DNA of 64,000 bases from positions 1 to 64,000 of the forward strand of contig CAVXYA010000009.1 of assembly GCA_963765955.1 (NCBI GenBank), in the 5' to 3' direction. The translations under genes were made by a program, and so were the position numbers. Origin of the DNA: JAXDMK01 sp963765955 (GTDB lineage: Bacteria > Actinomycetota > Acidimicrobiia > Acidimicrobiales > AC-14). Below the pieces are notes generated by a model. The model made no database searches and had not been told where the DNA came from. It worked only from the letters and a program-made list of their open reading frames with translations. This document shows positions 7,765 to 15,927 of this stretch, piece by piece (position 1 is the first letter of the stretch; each line of letters begins with the position of its first letter).

Positions 7765-8954
7765 ACCCACCCGACGTCTGCTTCGTCATCATGCCGTTCG
7801 GCCAGAAGGCGGACGCCGATGGCAATCTCATCGACTTCGACGACGTCTACGAGTACGTGATCAAGCCGGCCGTCGCCCACGTCCCCGGGCTCTCCTGCCT
7901 GCGCAGCGACGACATCGACAAGCCCGGTTCGATCCACTCCCGGATGATCCGCAGCATCTACGACTCCCGGGTCGCCATCGTCGACACCAGCACCCTGAAC
8001 CCGAACGTCTTCTACGAGCTGGGCGTCCGTCACGGTCTCCGGAGATCGGTGACGGTCCTGATCCGGCGCAAGGGGACGACCTCTCCGTTCAACATCGAGG
8101 GCCTCAACTCGCTCGAGTACGACACCGACCTGAAGGGCGCCGAGAAGGCCAAGCTCGACATCCGGGACGCGATCGTCAGCGCCCTCGCCGACCCGGCCAA
8201 CGTCGACAGCCTGGTGCACGAGGTGCTCGCCGGCCTGCAGGTGCAGCTCGGTCCGCCGCGGCTGGCGAAGCGGCTGACGAAGCAGGAGCGGTTCGAGTTT
8301 CCCCTGGTGAGCGATCCCGACCGGCTGGTGGGGCTGGTGACCGGCGATCGCGAGTACCTCTCCGTGGGCGACATCTGGGTCAACTCGGAGAACACCAACA
8401 TGCAGATGGACCGCCTCTACGGCACGTCCACGTCGGCCGCCATCCGCTACCTGGGCTCGACCAAGAACCCGGCGGGGATTGTGGTGGAGGACACCATCGC
8501 CGACGAGCTGCGAGCCCGGATGGTCGAGGTGGGGGCGGTCGAGGTGGCTCCCGCCGCGGTCCTGGCCACCGGACCGGGGGCGCTCCGGGACAACAACGTG
8601 AAATGGATTTTTCACGTGGCATCGGTCAAGGGCGAGCCGCGGGAGGGCTACCGGCCGGTCGCCAACATCGAGCGCTGCGTCATGAACGCCCTGCGGGAGG
8701 CGGGGAAGGAGGCCTACCGGGCCGACTCCATCTCGTCGATCCTGTTCCCGATCTTCGGCACCGGACCCGCTGGGGGGCGGCTCGAGGAGCACGCCGAGAG
8801 GTTCATTCACGCCGCCGTCGAGTGCATGGAGTCGAATCCCACCAGCCCGATCACCGCCGTCTACTTCTACTGCTGGAGCGACATCGACCTCGAGGTCTGC
8901 CGGCAGGTGATCGGGGCCCATCCCGGCCTGCAGGTAGGCGACCGGGGTCGCTGA
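7761..8954 (+). CDS. Fusion of a TIR/deoxyribosyltransferase-like domain with a macro-like domain
   Basis: The first 170 of 397 residues form a Rossmann-like domain of the TIR/nucleoside 2-deoxyribosyltransferase type: VCFVIMPFG, then PGSIHSRMIRSIYDSRVAI, then NPNVFYELGVRH with the glutamate typical of these N-glycosidases. The last 190 residues resemble a macro domain, which binds or hydrolyses ADP-ribose compounds (AAAIRYLGST, WIFHVASVKGEP, PIFGTGPAGG). An NAD-consuming domain joined to an ADP-ribose reader suggests nucleotide-signal or defence chemistry, but no partner defence gene lies beside it. GTG 7761 is chosen because the conserved domain starts there; TTG 7734 is an alternative. No membrane segment was seen. 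Confidence 0.7.
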   Translation: MNPPDVCFVIMPFGQKADADGNLIDFDDVYEYVIKPAVAHVPGLSCLRSDDIDKPGSIHSRMIRSIYDSRVAIVDTSTLNPNVFYELGVRHGLRRSVTVLIRRKGTTSPFNIEGLNSLEYDTDLKGAEKAKLDIRDAIVSALADPANVDSLVHEVLAGLQVQLGPPRLAKRLTKQERFEFPLVSDPDRLVGLVTGDREYLSVGDIWVNSENTNMQMDRLYGTSTSAAIRYLGSTKNPAGIVVEDTIADELRARMVEVGAVEVAPAAVLATGPGALRDNNVKWIFHVASVKGEPREGYRPVANIERCVMNALREAGKEAYRADSISSILFPIFGTGPAGGRLEEHAERFIHAAVECMESNPTSPITAVYFYCWSDIDLEVCRQVIGAHPGLQVGDRGR

Positions 8955-8981
8955 CCGCGGAACGTCTGTTCGAGAGCCCGG

Positions 8982-8987
8982 TAAGCT
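8982..8987 (+). promoter_or_regulatory. Putative -10 box of a leaderless alkB-like transcript
   Basis: TAAGCT ends 6 nt before GTG 8994, the leaderless spacing seen elsewhere in this window. Confidence 0.4.
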
Positions 8988-8993
8988 GGGCCC

Positions 8994-9620
8994 GTGGCCG
9001 TGGCCTGGCAACGCTCACTCTTCGACACCGCCGACGACCTCGGACTGGGGTCGCTCGGCTCTCTCGAGCGGACGGAGCTGGGCGCCGGGGCGTGGATCGA
9101 TTTCCTTCCCGGCTGGGTCACCGGCTCCGCCCTGCTCTTCGAGCATCTGGCCGCAACCGTGCCCTGGCGGGCCGAGCGGCGACCCATGTACGACCGGGTG
9201 GTCGACGTTCCCCGCCTCCTCAGCTTCTACGACGACGACGATCCCCTTCCCCACCCCGTCCTCCTCGAGGCCCGAGCGGCGCTCTGCAGCCACTACGCCG
9301 ACGAGCTGGGGGAGCCGTTCCGCACCGCCGGGCTGTGTTACTACCGCGACGGCCGTGACAGCGTGGCCTGGCACGGCGACACCATCGGCCGAGGGAGCAC
9401 CGAGGACACCATGGTGGCGATCATCTCGGTCGGTGCGCCCCGGGAGCTGCTTCTCCGGCCTCGGGGCGGCGGCGGAGTCGTGCGCCACGCCCTCGGCCAC
9501 GGCGACCTTCTGGTCATGGGGGGATCGTGCCAGCGGACCTGGGAGCACGCGGTGCCCAAGCGATCGAGGCCGGTCGGCCCCCGGATTAGCATCCAGTTCC
9601 GGCCCCGCGGGGTGCGATAG
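8994..9620 (+). CDS. alkB: AlkB-like 2-oxoglutarate/Fe(II)-dependent dioxygenase
   Basis: The 208-residue protein has the AlkB core: the HxD iron ligands in WHGD, the distal histidine in WEHAVPK and the arginine pair in RISIQFRP that holds 2-oxoglutarate. AlkB enzymes oxidatively remove methyl groups from damaged DNA or RNA bases. Upstream, CYYRDG and SFYDDDD match the substrate-lid part of the family. The GTG start follows TAAGCT by 6 nt, suggesting a leaderless message; GTG 9000 is an alternative. It lies 39 nt after the macro-domain gene but probably has its own promoter. Confidence 0.87.
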   Translation: MAVAWQRSLFDTADDLGLGSLGSLERTELGAGAWIDFLPGWVTGSALLFEHLAATVPWRAERRPMYDRVVDVPRLLSFYDDDDPLPHPVLLEARAALCSHYADELGEPFRTAGLCYYRDGRDSVAWHGDTIGRGSTEDTMVAIISVGAPRELLLRPRGGGGVVRHALGHGDLLVMGGSCQRTWEHAVPKRSRPVGPRISIQFRPRGVR

Positions 9621-9716
9621 GCGGTCCGTGGGCCGACTTCGGGCGGGAGCGCTCAAGGTCGGGCCGACGGATGCCGATGTTGGTATCGGAACGACGTCCG
9701 CAAAGAGGGAAACCAA

Positions 9717-10727
9717 ATGGCTGCCACCTCCACCGCCAAGAAGTCGAGTCCGGCTCCCGTCAGGATGCCGATCGAGGACTACGACCGGCTCTCGGTCAAG
9801 GCGATAGTGCCCCACCTGATGGACCTGACCGGCCCGCAGCTGCAGGCCGTCGTCGCCCACGAGAAGGCGGGCAAGAACCGGGTCACGCTGCTTCAGGCCG
9901 TCCGCAAGCTCGAGCTGGCCCGTGAGGCGGTGGCTCACAAGTCGGCCCCGCCGAGCCACCTCAGCATGGTGGAGGATGCGATCGAGGAGGCCGTCGAGGT
10001 CTCCGAGGACTCCGCCGACGAGTCGTTCGAGGACGCCTTCGACGACGCCTTCGACGACGAGCTCGATACCACCTTCGACGACGAGCTCGATACCTCCTTC
10101 GATGACGAGCTCGACGCCGCCTTCGCCAACAAGATCGAGGTCAGGGTCGAGGACGAGATCGACTACGAGGTCGACGACTTTCCGGTCGTCGAGCCCATCG
10201 TGGTGGCCGAGCCGGCCTCCGCCAAGCGCAGGGCTATCGGCGGCGTGGCCCGTTCGGCGACGTCCCGTTCCGCGGCCCGGGCCGCCGCTTCCGAGGCCAA
10301 GGCGAAGTCGAAGGCGAAGGCGGCCAAGACCACGCCCGAGCCTGAGGCGCTCGACGAGCTGGAGGCCGAGGCCGAGGCCCGCCCCCGCCCGCCGGTGAAG
10401 GCGGCCACATGGGAGGAGGAGCTCCGACCGCAGCTTCCCCGCCGGATCGAGTCGTCGTACGACCTCGACTTCGAGCCGCCGGTCGTCGCCCTGGCCCCCC
10501 CGATCGCCCACGAGCCCACGTCGGGCACGGTCACGCCCATCCTGCGGGCCACCGGGGTGGCCAAGGTTCGCAAGAAGTTCGAGAGCGTGGCCCTGGTGAT
10601 GGCCGCCATCCTCGCCATCCTGCTGGGCCTCGCCATCGGCACCGTCCTGGCCCGGACGGGCTCGGTCTCGGCCCAGCCCTCGTCTCCCCCCGCCGTCACC
10701 CAGACCGCAGCCACACCCGGCGGCTGA
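9717..10727 (+). CDS. Acidic membrane protein with N-terminal helical DUF8129-like domain
   Basis: The 336-residue protein starts with a short helical domain (residues 17-60: PIEDYDRLSVKAIVPHL, LQAVVAHEKAGKNRVTLLQAV) that I recognise from many actinobacterial proteins, tentatively DUF8129. A strongly acidic region (80-160) follows, with three copies of FDDELDxx, then an Ala/Lys-rich stretch (175-215). One membrane helix near residues 285-305 precedes a short Pro/Ser tail, so the bulk is probably cytoplasmic. Function unknown. The start has a GAGGGA ribosome site. Confidence 0.6.
   Translation: MAATSTAKKSSPAPVRMPIEDYDRLSVKAIVPHLMDLTGPQLQAVVAHEKAGKNRVTLLQAVRKLELAREAVAHKSAPPSHLSMVEDAIEEAVEVSEDSADESFEDAFDDAFDDELDTTFDDELDTSFDDELDAAFANKIEVRVEDEIDYEVDDFPVVEPIVVAEPASAKRRAIGGVARSATSRSAARAAASEAKAKSKAKAAKTTPEPEALDELEAEAEARPRPPVKAATWEEELRPQLPRRIESSYDLDFEPPVVALAPPIAHEPTSGTVTPILRATGVAKVRKKFESVALVMAAILAILLGLAIGTVLARTGSVSAQPSSPPAVTQTAATPGG
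10050..10121 (+). repeat. Three tandem 24-nt repeats in the acidic protein gene
   Basis: Three in-frame copies of a 24-nt unit start at 10050, 10074 and 10098 and encode FDDELDTT, FDDELDTS and FDDELDAA. The unit beginning TTCGACGACGAGCTCGAT is conserved with few changes, so the expansion is recent or under selection. Confidence 0.8.
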
Positions 10728-10753
10728 CGCCGGTCGATACCGGCTGACCCTGG

Positions 10754-10774
10754 CCGTCGCCCTTGCGGCGACGG
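10754..10774 (+). terminator. Hairpin after the acidic membrane protein gene
   Basis: CCGTCGCC and GGCGACGG form a perfect 8-bp stem with a 5-nt loop, 26 nt after the stop codon. No T run follows, so termination strength is uncertain. Confidence 0.35.
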
Positions 10775-10817
10775 TCACCGTCCTCGGCTCGGGCGTCCGG
10801 CGTGGTTGACTGCACCC

Positions 10818-11171
10818 GTGCCCGAGCTCTACGACCAGAACCAGAACGTGCACTTCGAGCTGCGGCTGCCGCCGGAGCTGGAGGGCGGCGTCTACGCCAA
10901 CTTCCTCGGCGTGTGGCACACGGCCCACGAGTTCACCCTCGACTTCTCGGCCACGCTGCCGGCCGAGCCCACCGAGCAGCCCGACGGCCCCTCGACGATG
11001 CACGTGCCCTGCCGGGTGACGGCGAGGATCAAGGTGCCGCCGACCCTCGTCTTCGACATCATTCGCGCCCTGAACGACAACCTCACCGGCTACGAGGAGA
11101 AGTTCGGCGCCATTCGCCGCCCGGGCGGCGAGGAACCCCTCTTCATCCCCGACGAGAATCCGCCCGCCTGA
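10818..11171 (+). CDS. DUF3467 family protein
   Basis: A 117-residue protein with the two conserved DUF3467 blocks: ELEGGVYANFLGVWHTAHEF near the start and VPPTLVFDIIRALNDNLTGYE near the end. The family is a small soluble protein of unknown function found across bacteria, with an immunoglobulin-like beta core followed by a helix. The GTG at 10818 is preferred; TTG 10806 would add four residues. It converges on the ABC-F gene with a 13-nt gap. Confidence 0.85.
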   Translation: MPELYDQNQNVHFELRLPPELEGGVYANFLGVWHTAHEFTLDFSATLPAEPTEQPDGPSTMHVPCRVTARIKVPPTLVFDIIRALNDNLTGYEEKFGAIRRPGGEEPLFIPDENPPA

Positions 11172-11184
11172 CCGACCGGCCCGG

Positions 11185-12837
11185 TCAGCCCCGCCGCCAC
11201 TGCTCGATGTCGACCGTACGAGTCGTCCGCACCGCCTCCAGCAGGCGCCGGTCGTGGCTGACCAGGAGGAGCGTCCCGTCGTAGCTGTCGAGGGCCTGTT
11301 CGAGCTGCTCGATGGCGGGCAGGTCGAGGTGGTTGGTCGGCTCGTCGAGGACCAGGCAGTTGGCGCCCCCGGCCATCATCAGGGCGAGGGCGGCCCGGGT
11401 CCGCTCCCCGGGTGACAGGCTGGCTCCGGGCCGGCCCACGTGGTCGCCGCTCAACCCGAACTTGGCCAGCAGCGACCGGGTCTGCTGCACCAGCAGCCCG
11501 GACTCGGCCGAGAACGTCGACACCAGGGGCTCCTCGGTGAGGAACATCCGACGGCCCTGGTCGAGTTCGCCCACCACCACGCCCGGACCGAGGTAGCGCT
11601 CCCCGTCGGCGAGGGGCAGCTGGCCCAACAGCGCCCGCAGCAGGGTGGTCTTGCCCGAGCCGTTGGGGCCGGTGATGGCCACCCGCTCCGCCCACCGCAC
11701 CTCGAGGTCGACCGGACCGAGGGCGAAGGTCCCCCGTTCCACCACCGCCCGGTCGAGGCGGGCCACGATGTCGCCGCTGCGGGACGAGGGGGCCAGCTCC
11801 ATGTGGAGGTCCCATCCCTCCCACGGCTTGTCGACAACCTCCAGGCGGGCGAGGGCAGTCTCCGACTGGCGGACCTTGGCCGCCTGCTTCTCGGTGCGGT
11901 TGAGCTTGAAGCCCTGCTGGGCCTTGTCGTGGTCGGTGGCCTTGCGCTTGACGTTGCGGGCGCCGGTGACCGCCCATTGCCGCTGGATGCGGGCCCGCTC
12001 GACCAGGTCACCCCGTTGGGACGTGTAGCGCTCGTGGGCCTCCTCCGCGTGGCGGCGGGCGGTGGCCTTGGCGGCGAGGTACCCGAGCCACCCGCCGCCG
12101 AACTCGGTGGCCGTGCGGTCGTGCTCGTCGAGCTCGATGACCCGGTCGACGGTGGCTTCGAGGAATGCCCGGTCGTGGGACACCACCACCAGCCCGCCCT
12201 CCGATTGGTGGAGGAAGCGCTCCAGCCGGGCCAAGCCGGCGAAGTCGAGGTCGTTGGTGGGCTCGTCGAGCAGGAGCACGTCGAACCGGGAGAGCAGGAT
12301 TGCTGCCAGCGCGGCCCGGGCCGCCTGCCCGCCCGAAAGCTGCGACAGCTCCACCGCCAGCCGGTCGGCGGGAAGGCCCAGGTCGGCGCACACCGCCTCG
12401 GCCCGGGCCTCGAAGTCGGGTCCGCCCAGGGCGAGATAGCGCTCGAGGGCGACCGAGTAGCGCTCGTCGCCGCCGGGGTCGGCCAGCGCCGACGCCGCCC
12501 GCTCGAGCTCGGCCTCGGCCGCAGCCACGCCGGTGCGGCGCCCGAGATAGGCGGCCAGCGACTCGCCCGGCCGGGGTTGGGGCTCCTGGGGGAGGTACCC
12601 GACGGTGAGGTCGGGAGGGGCGGCCACGATCGTGCCCCCATCGGCCGGCTCGAGACCGGCCAGGATGCGCAGGAGGGTGCTCTTGCCCACGCCGTTGGCG
12701 CCGACCACGCCGATCCGGCTCAGGGGGCCGATCGTGAGGTCGACGCCGTCGAGCACCACGAACGTGCCGTGGGCGCGGGTGAGGCCGGTGGCGACGAGCG
12801 TGGCCAGAGGGCGCGAGGGGGACATGGGAGTTTCCAC
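11185..12837 (-). CDS. ABC-F family ATPase
   Basis: This 550-residue protein has two ABC cassettes and no membrane segments. Cassette 1 has GANGVGKST, LSGGQ and LLLDEPTNDLD; cassette 2 has GPNGSGKTT, LSPGERTRAAL and LVLDEPTNHLD. A basic, helical linker between them (about 250-320, rich in Arg/Lys/Gln) is the P-site tRNA interaction motif of ABC-F proteins. ABC-F proteins bind the ribosomal E site; some protect it from antibiotics, others act on stalled translation. Which role applies cannot be decided. GTG 12837 or ATG 12825 may be the start. Confidence 0.87.
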   Translation of the reverse strand: METPMSPSRPLATLVATGLTRAHGTFVVLDGVDLTIGPLSRIGVVGANGVGKSTLLRILAGLEPADGGTIVAAPPDLTVGYLPQEPQPRPGESLAAYLGRRTGVAAAEAELERAASALADPGGDERYSVALERYLALGGPDFEARAEAVCADLGLPADRLAVELSQLSGGQAARAALAAILLSRFDVLLLDEPTNDLDFAGLARLERFLHQSEGGLVVVSHDRAFLEATVDRVIELDEHDRTATEFGGGWLGYLAAKATARRHAEEAHERYTSQRGDLVERARIQRQWAVTGARNVKRKATDHDKAQQGFKLNRTEKQAAKVRQSETALARLEVVDKPWEGWDLHMELAPSSRSGDIVARLDRAVVERGTFALGPVDLEVRWAERVAITGPNGSGKTTLLRALLGQLPLADGERYLGPGVVVGELDQGRRMFLTEEPLVSTFSAESGLLVQQTRSLLAKFGLSGDHVGRPGASLSPGERTRAALALMMAGGANCLVLDEPTNHLDLPAIEQLEQALDSYDGTLLLVSHDRRLLEAVRTTRTVDIEQWRRG

Positions 12838-12879
12838 GCTGCCATGCCGCCGCCCCGGCGGCAGCCCACTTTGGGCCCG

Positions 12880-12917
12880 CCGATTAAGCGTAAGTTACCG
12901 TGCCTACCCGTAATCGG
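12880..12917. promoter_or_regulatory. Inverted repeat in the ABC-F / YceI divergent spacer
   Basis: CCGATTA (12880-12886) and TAATCGG (12911-12917) are perfect inverted arms 24 nt apart, in an AT-richer patch between the two divergent genes. It could be an operator or an attenuator stem for ABC-F; neither is shown. Confidence 0.3.
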
Positions 12918-12967
12918 AAGGCCCTAAACGGTCCCCAGGAGCGTGAAAAGGGCTGGTCGCGGGCTGC

Positions 12968-12973
12968 TAGCCT
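12968..12973 (+). promoter_or_regulatory. Putative -10 box of the yceI-like gene
   Basis: TAGCCT lies 9 nt before ATG 12983, and no ribosome binding site intervenes, which suggests a leaderless or very short leader. Confidence 0.35.
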
Positions 12974-12982
12974 TGTCACCAT

Positions 12983-13504
12983 ATGGTTAATTCAGGAACA
13001 TACAAGCTCGGGCCCCAGGACGGGTCGCTCGTCGTCAAGATCGATCCCGAAGGCATCGGCAAGGGGATGGCCCACGCCCTCACCCTCGAGATCGGGGACT
13101 GGAGCGCCGACGTCACCGTCGACGACGACATCAGCAAGTCGTCCGTGAACGTGACGGCCAACCTTGGCTCGCTCAAGGTCATCAAGTCGTCGGGCCAGAT
13201 GTCGGACAAGGACAAGGCCGACATCAAGAAGAACACCGAGAAGACGATCAAGGGCGCGACCGCGACCTTCAAGTCCAAGAGCGTCTCGGGCGACGACAAG
13301 CGGGCCAAGGTGAGCGGCGACCTCTCCGCCGGCGGCTCCAGCACGTCGGCCACCATGGACCTCTCCCTCACCGACTCCAAGGCGTCGGGCAGCATGACGG
13401 TCACCCACAGCAGCCTGGGCATCAAGCCCTACTCCGCGCCGATGGGGATCATCAAGGTCAAGGACCCCGTCACCGTCGAGTTCGAGGCCAACCTTCCCAA
13501 GTAG
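12983..13504 (+). CDS. YceI-like domain protein
   Basis: The 173-residue protein matches the YceI lipocalin-like barrel pattern: GTYKLGPQDG at the start, ATFKSKSVSGDDKRAKVSG in the middle and PVTVEFEANL at the end. YceI proteins bind isoprenoid-type lipids in a long cavity. Unlike secreted YceI proteins it has no signal peptide, so it is probably cytoplasmic. It is rich in Ser, Thr, Lys and Asp. It converges on hypF, 10 nt apart. Confidence 0.75.
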   Translation: MVNSGTYKLGPQDGSLVVKIDPEGIGKGMAHALTLEIGDWSADVTVDDDISKSSVNVTANLGSLKVIKSSGQMSDKDKADIKKNTEKTIKGATATFKSKSVSGDDKRAKVSGDLSAGGSSTSATMDLSLTDSKASGSMTVTHSSLGIKPYSAPMGIIKVKDPVTVEFEANLPK

Positions 13505-13514
13505 TCGGCGGGGC

Positions 13515-15851
13515 CTAGCCCTGCCAGCGGGCGGCCACCGCCGCCTGCCCCACGCTCACCCCGCCGTCGTTGGGCGGCACTCGGGAGTGGACGAGAACGT
13601 CCACTCCCGACGCGGTGAGCTCTCGCTCGACGATCTCGGTGAGGCGGGCGTTCTGGAACACGCCGCCGCTGAGGGCCACCGTGCCCACGTGGGCGGCCGT
13701 GGCCAGGTCGCGGGCCAGGTCGGCGACGGCCCGCCCGAGGGCGGCGTGGAAGGCGGCTGCCACCTCCGGCACCGGCCTGCCTCGGTCCCGCTCGGCGACC
13801 ACCTGGGCGACCAGCGGTGACGGGTCGAGCACCGCACACCCGTCGTCGCCCCGGGTCACCACCGCCTGCCAACCGTCGCCCGGCGCGGCGGTGTCGAGGG
13901 GTTCCCCAGCGGCCGCCGCCTCCAGCTCGATGGCGGCCTGAGCCTCGTAGGTGACGGTCGGACGGATGCCCAGGAGGGCGGCGACCCCGTCGAACAGGCG
14001 TCCCGCGCTGGTCGTGCGCAGGCTGTCCTCCCGCTCGACGATCGCCAGGATGGATGGCCACCGCTCGTCGACCGACCGTCCGTACCGCTCCGCCTCCTCC
14101 CGGCCGAGGGCGGTGCGGGCCCAGGCCAGCGCCATGCGCCACGGCTCCCGGATGGCCCGGACGCCACCGGGCAGGGCGACCGCGGCCAGATGACCGACCC
14201 GCTCGTACGACTCGAGGTCGGCCACCAGGAACTCGCCGCCCCAGATGACGCCGTCGGTGCCCATGCCCGTCCCGTCGAAGGCGACGCCGAGCACCCGGTC
14301 GTCGCGCCGGTGTTCGACCAGGCAGGACGCGATGTGGGCGTGGTGGTGCTGCACGCCCACCGCCGGCAGGTCGAGGTCGGCCGCGAACTTGGAGGACAGG
14401 TACTCGGGGTGGAGGTCGTGGGCCACCACCTCGGGGACCACGCCGGTGAGGTGGCACAGGTGGTCGACCGCCTGCAGGAACGAGCGGTAGGCGGCCAGGT
14501 GCTCCAGGTCGCCGATGTGGTGACTGGCGATGAGGTTGGTGCCCTTGGCGACCGTCACCGTGTTCTTCAGCTCGGCCCCGACGGCCAGGACCTGGTGCCG
14601 GGTAGGCAGCATCAGCGGGATGGGCGCCGGCGCGTAGCCCCGTGACCGGCGCAGCATCTGCACCGGCTTGCCCGCCGGCCGAGCCCGTACCACCGAGTCG
14701 TCGCAGCGGATGTGGATGGGCCGGTCGTGGGTGAGGATGGCGTCGACCATGGGCCCCAGCCGGGCCAGGGCGTCGGCGTCGTCGTGGGCGATGGGCTCGT
14801 CGGACAGGTTCCCGCTGGTCATCACCAGCGGCCCGCCGAAGCGGTGGAGCAGGAGCGTGTGCAGCGGCGTGTAGGGGAGCATGAGCCCCAGCTCGGGCAG
14901 GCGGGGGGCGATCCGGGGGGCGAGTCCCGAGTCGTCCCGCCGGGGGACGAGCACGATCGGGCGCCGGGGCGAGGCCAGCTCGGCCTCCGCCTCCGGGCTC
15001 ACATGAGCCACCCGCCGGGCCTCGTCGAGGTCGCGCACCATCACCGCGAACGGCTTGTCGTCGCGGGCCTTGCGCCGGCGCAGCTCGGCGACCGCCTCCT
15101 GGTTGCCGGCGTCGACCGACAGGTGGTAGCCGCCCAGGCCCTTGATGGCCAGGATCCGCCCCGCCGCCAGCAGGACCACGGCGAGGTCGAGGGCGTCGTC
15201 GGCCTTGGCCAGGGGGTCGCCCTCGGGCGAGAGAAGGGTCAGCTGCGGACCGCAGACGGGGCAGGCCACCGGCTCGGCGTGGAAGCGCCGGTCGGAGGGG
15301 TCGGTGTACTCGGCTCGGCAGTCGTCGCACAGCACGAAGCCGGCCATGGTGGTGGACGGTCGGTCGTAGGGGATCGACATGATGATCGTGTAGCGGGGAC
15401 CGCAGTTGGTGCAGTTGATGAACGGATAGCCGAAGCGCCGGTCGGCGGGGTCGAGCAGCTCCCGGGCGCAGTCGGCGCACGTGGCCACGTCGACGCTGAC
15501 CGCCACCGCCGGCGCCCCCTCCACCCGGCTGTCGACGATGGAGAATGTGGTCGCCCCCGACGGCTCGCCCACCGGCTCGACGACCAGGGACTCGATCTCG
15601 GCCAGTGGCGGCAGCTCGGCCACCAGTCGTTCGGCGAACCGCTCGAGGGCGCCGGCCGGCGCCGAGACGTCGATGATCACGCCCCGGCTGTCGTTGGCCA
15701 CCGAGCCCTTCAACCCCAGCTCCATCGCCAGGCGGTAGACGAACGGCCGGAACCCGACCCCCTGCACGGTGCCGGTGACGCGCAACTGGTGACGCTCAAG
15801 GGCGCCATGGCGCCCTCGACCGTCACCAGTTGGTGTCGGGGGCGTCAGCAC
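13515..15851 (-). CDS. hypF: Carbamoyltransferase HypF
   Basis: HypF makes the cyanide ligands of NiFe hydrogenase from carbamoyl phosphate, passing the carbamoyl group to HypE. In order: acylphosphatase domain (VTGTVQGVGFRPFVYRLA), two zinc-finger pairs (CADC, CTNCG, CDDC, CPVCG), a YrdC-like domain and a Kae1-like domain with HHHAHIASC. It is the last gene of hypCDEF. The first 22 codons from ATG 15851 are encoded by a palindromic repeat, so TTG 15785, directly before the acylphosphatase domain, may be the true start; that would shorten 778 residues to 756. Confidence 0.93.
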   Translation of the reverse strand: MLTPPTPTGDGRGRHGALERHQLRVTGTVQGVGFRPFVYRLAMELGLKGSVANDSRGVIIDVSAPAGALERFAERLVAELPPLAEIESLVVEPVGEPSGATTFSIVDSRVEGAPAVAVSVDVATCADCARELLDPADRRFGYPFINCTNCGPRYTIIMSIPYDRPSTTMAGFVLCDDCRAEYTDPSDRRFHAEPVACPVCGPQLTLLSPEGDPLAKADDALDLAVVLLAAGRILAIKGLGGYHLSVDAGNQEAVAELRRRKARDDKPFAVMVRDLDEARRVAHVSPEAEAELASPRRPIVLVPRRDDSGLAPRIAPRLPELGLMLPYTPLHTLLLHRFGGPLVMTSGNLSDEPIAHDDADALARLGPMVDAILTHDRPIHIRCDDSVVRARPAGKPVQMLRRSRGYAPAPIPLMLPTRHQVLAVGAELKNTVTVAKGTNLIASHHIGDLEHLAAYRSFLQAVDHLCHLTGVVPEVVAHDLHPEYLSSKFAADLDLPAVGVQHHHAHIASCLVEHRRDDRVLGVAFDGTGMGTDGVIWGGEFLVADLESYERVGHLAAVALPGGVRAIREPWRMALAWARTALGREEAERYGRSVDERWPSILAIVEREDSLRTTSAGRLFDGVAALLGIRPTVTYEAQAAIELEAAAAGEPLDTAAPGDGWQAVVTRGDDGCAVLDPSPLVAQVVAERDRGRPVPEVAAAFHAALGRAVADLARDLATAAHVGTVALSGGVFQNARLTEIVERELTASGVDVLVHSRVPPNDGGVSVGQAAVAARWQG
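15783..15832 (+). repeat. Palindromic repeat, family 1, copy 1
   Basis: A 50-nt near-perfect palindrome with outer arms CAACTGGTGACG and CGTCACCAGTTG and inner arms AGGGCGCC and GGCGCCCT. It overlaps the 5' end of hypF. A second copy lies 34 nt away in the same orientation. Confidence 0.85.
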
Positions 15852-15866
15852 GTCCGCCTCTTCCGG

Positions 15867-15916
15867 GAACTGGTGACACTTAGGGGCGCTCTGGCGCCCT
15901 CCACCGTCACCGGTTC
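15867..15916 (+). repeat. Palindromic repeat, family 1, copy 2
   Basis: A second 50-nt palindrome with arms GAACTGGTGAC and GTCACCGGTTC and inner GGGCGC / GCGCCC, about 80-85% identical to copy 1. It sits between the stop of hypE and the start of hypF. The paired hairpins resemble REP-type elements; no transposase is nearby. Confidence 0.85.
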
Positions 15917-15927
15917 GCCGGGGGGGC

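Noticed and set aside
15783..15916. hyp-junction repeats as a CRISPR array
   Set aside because: There are only two copies, each is itself a full palindrome of 50 nt, and the 34-nt between them is a single spacer-like segment. No cas genes are present.
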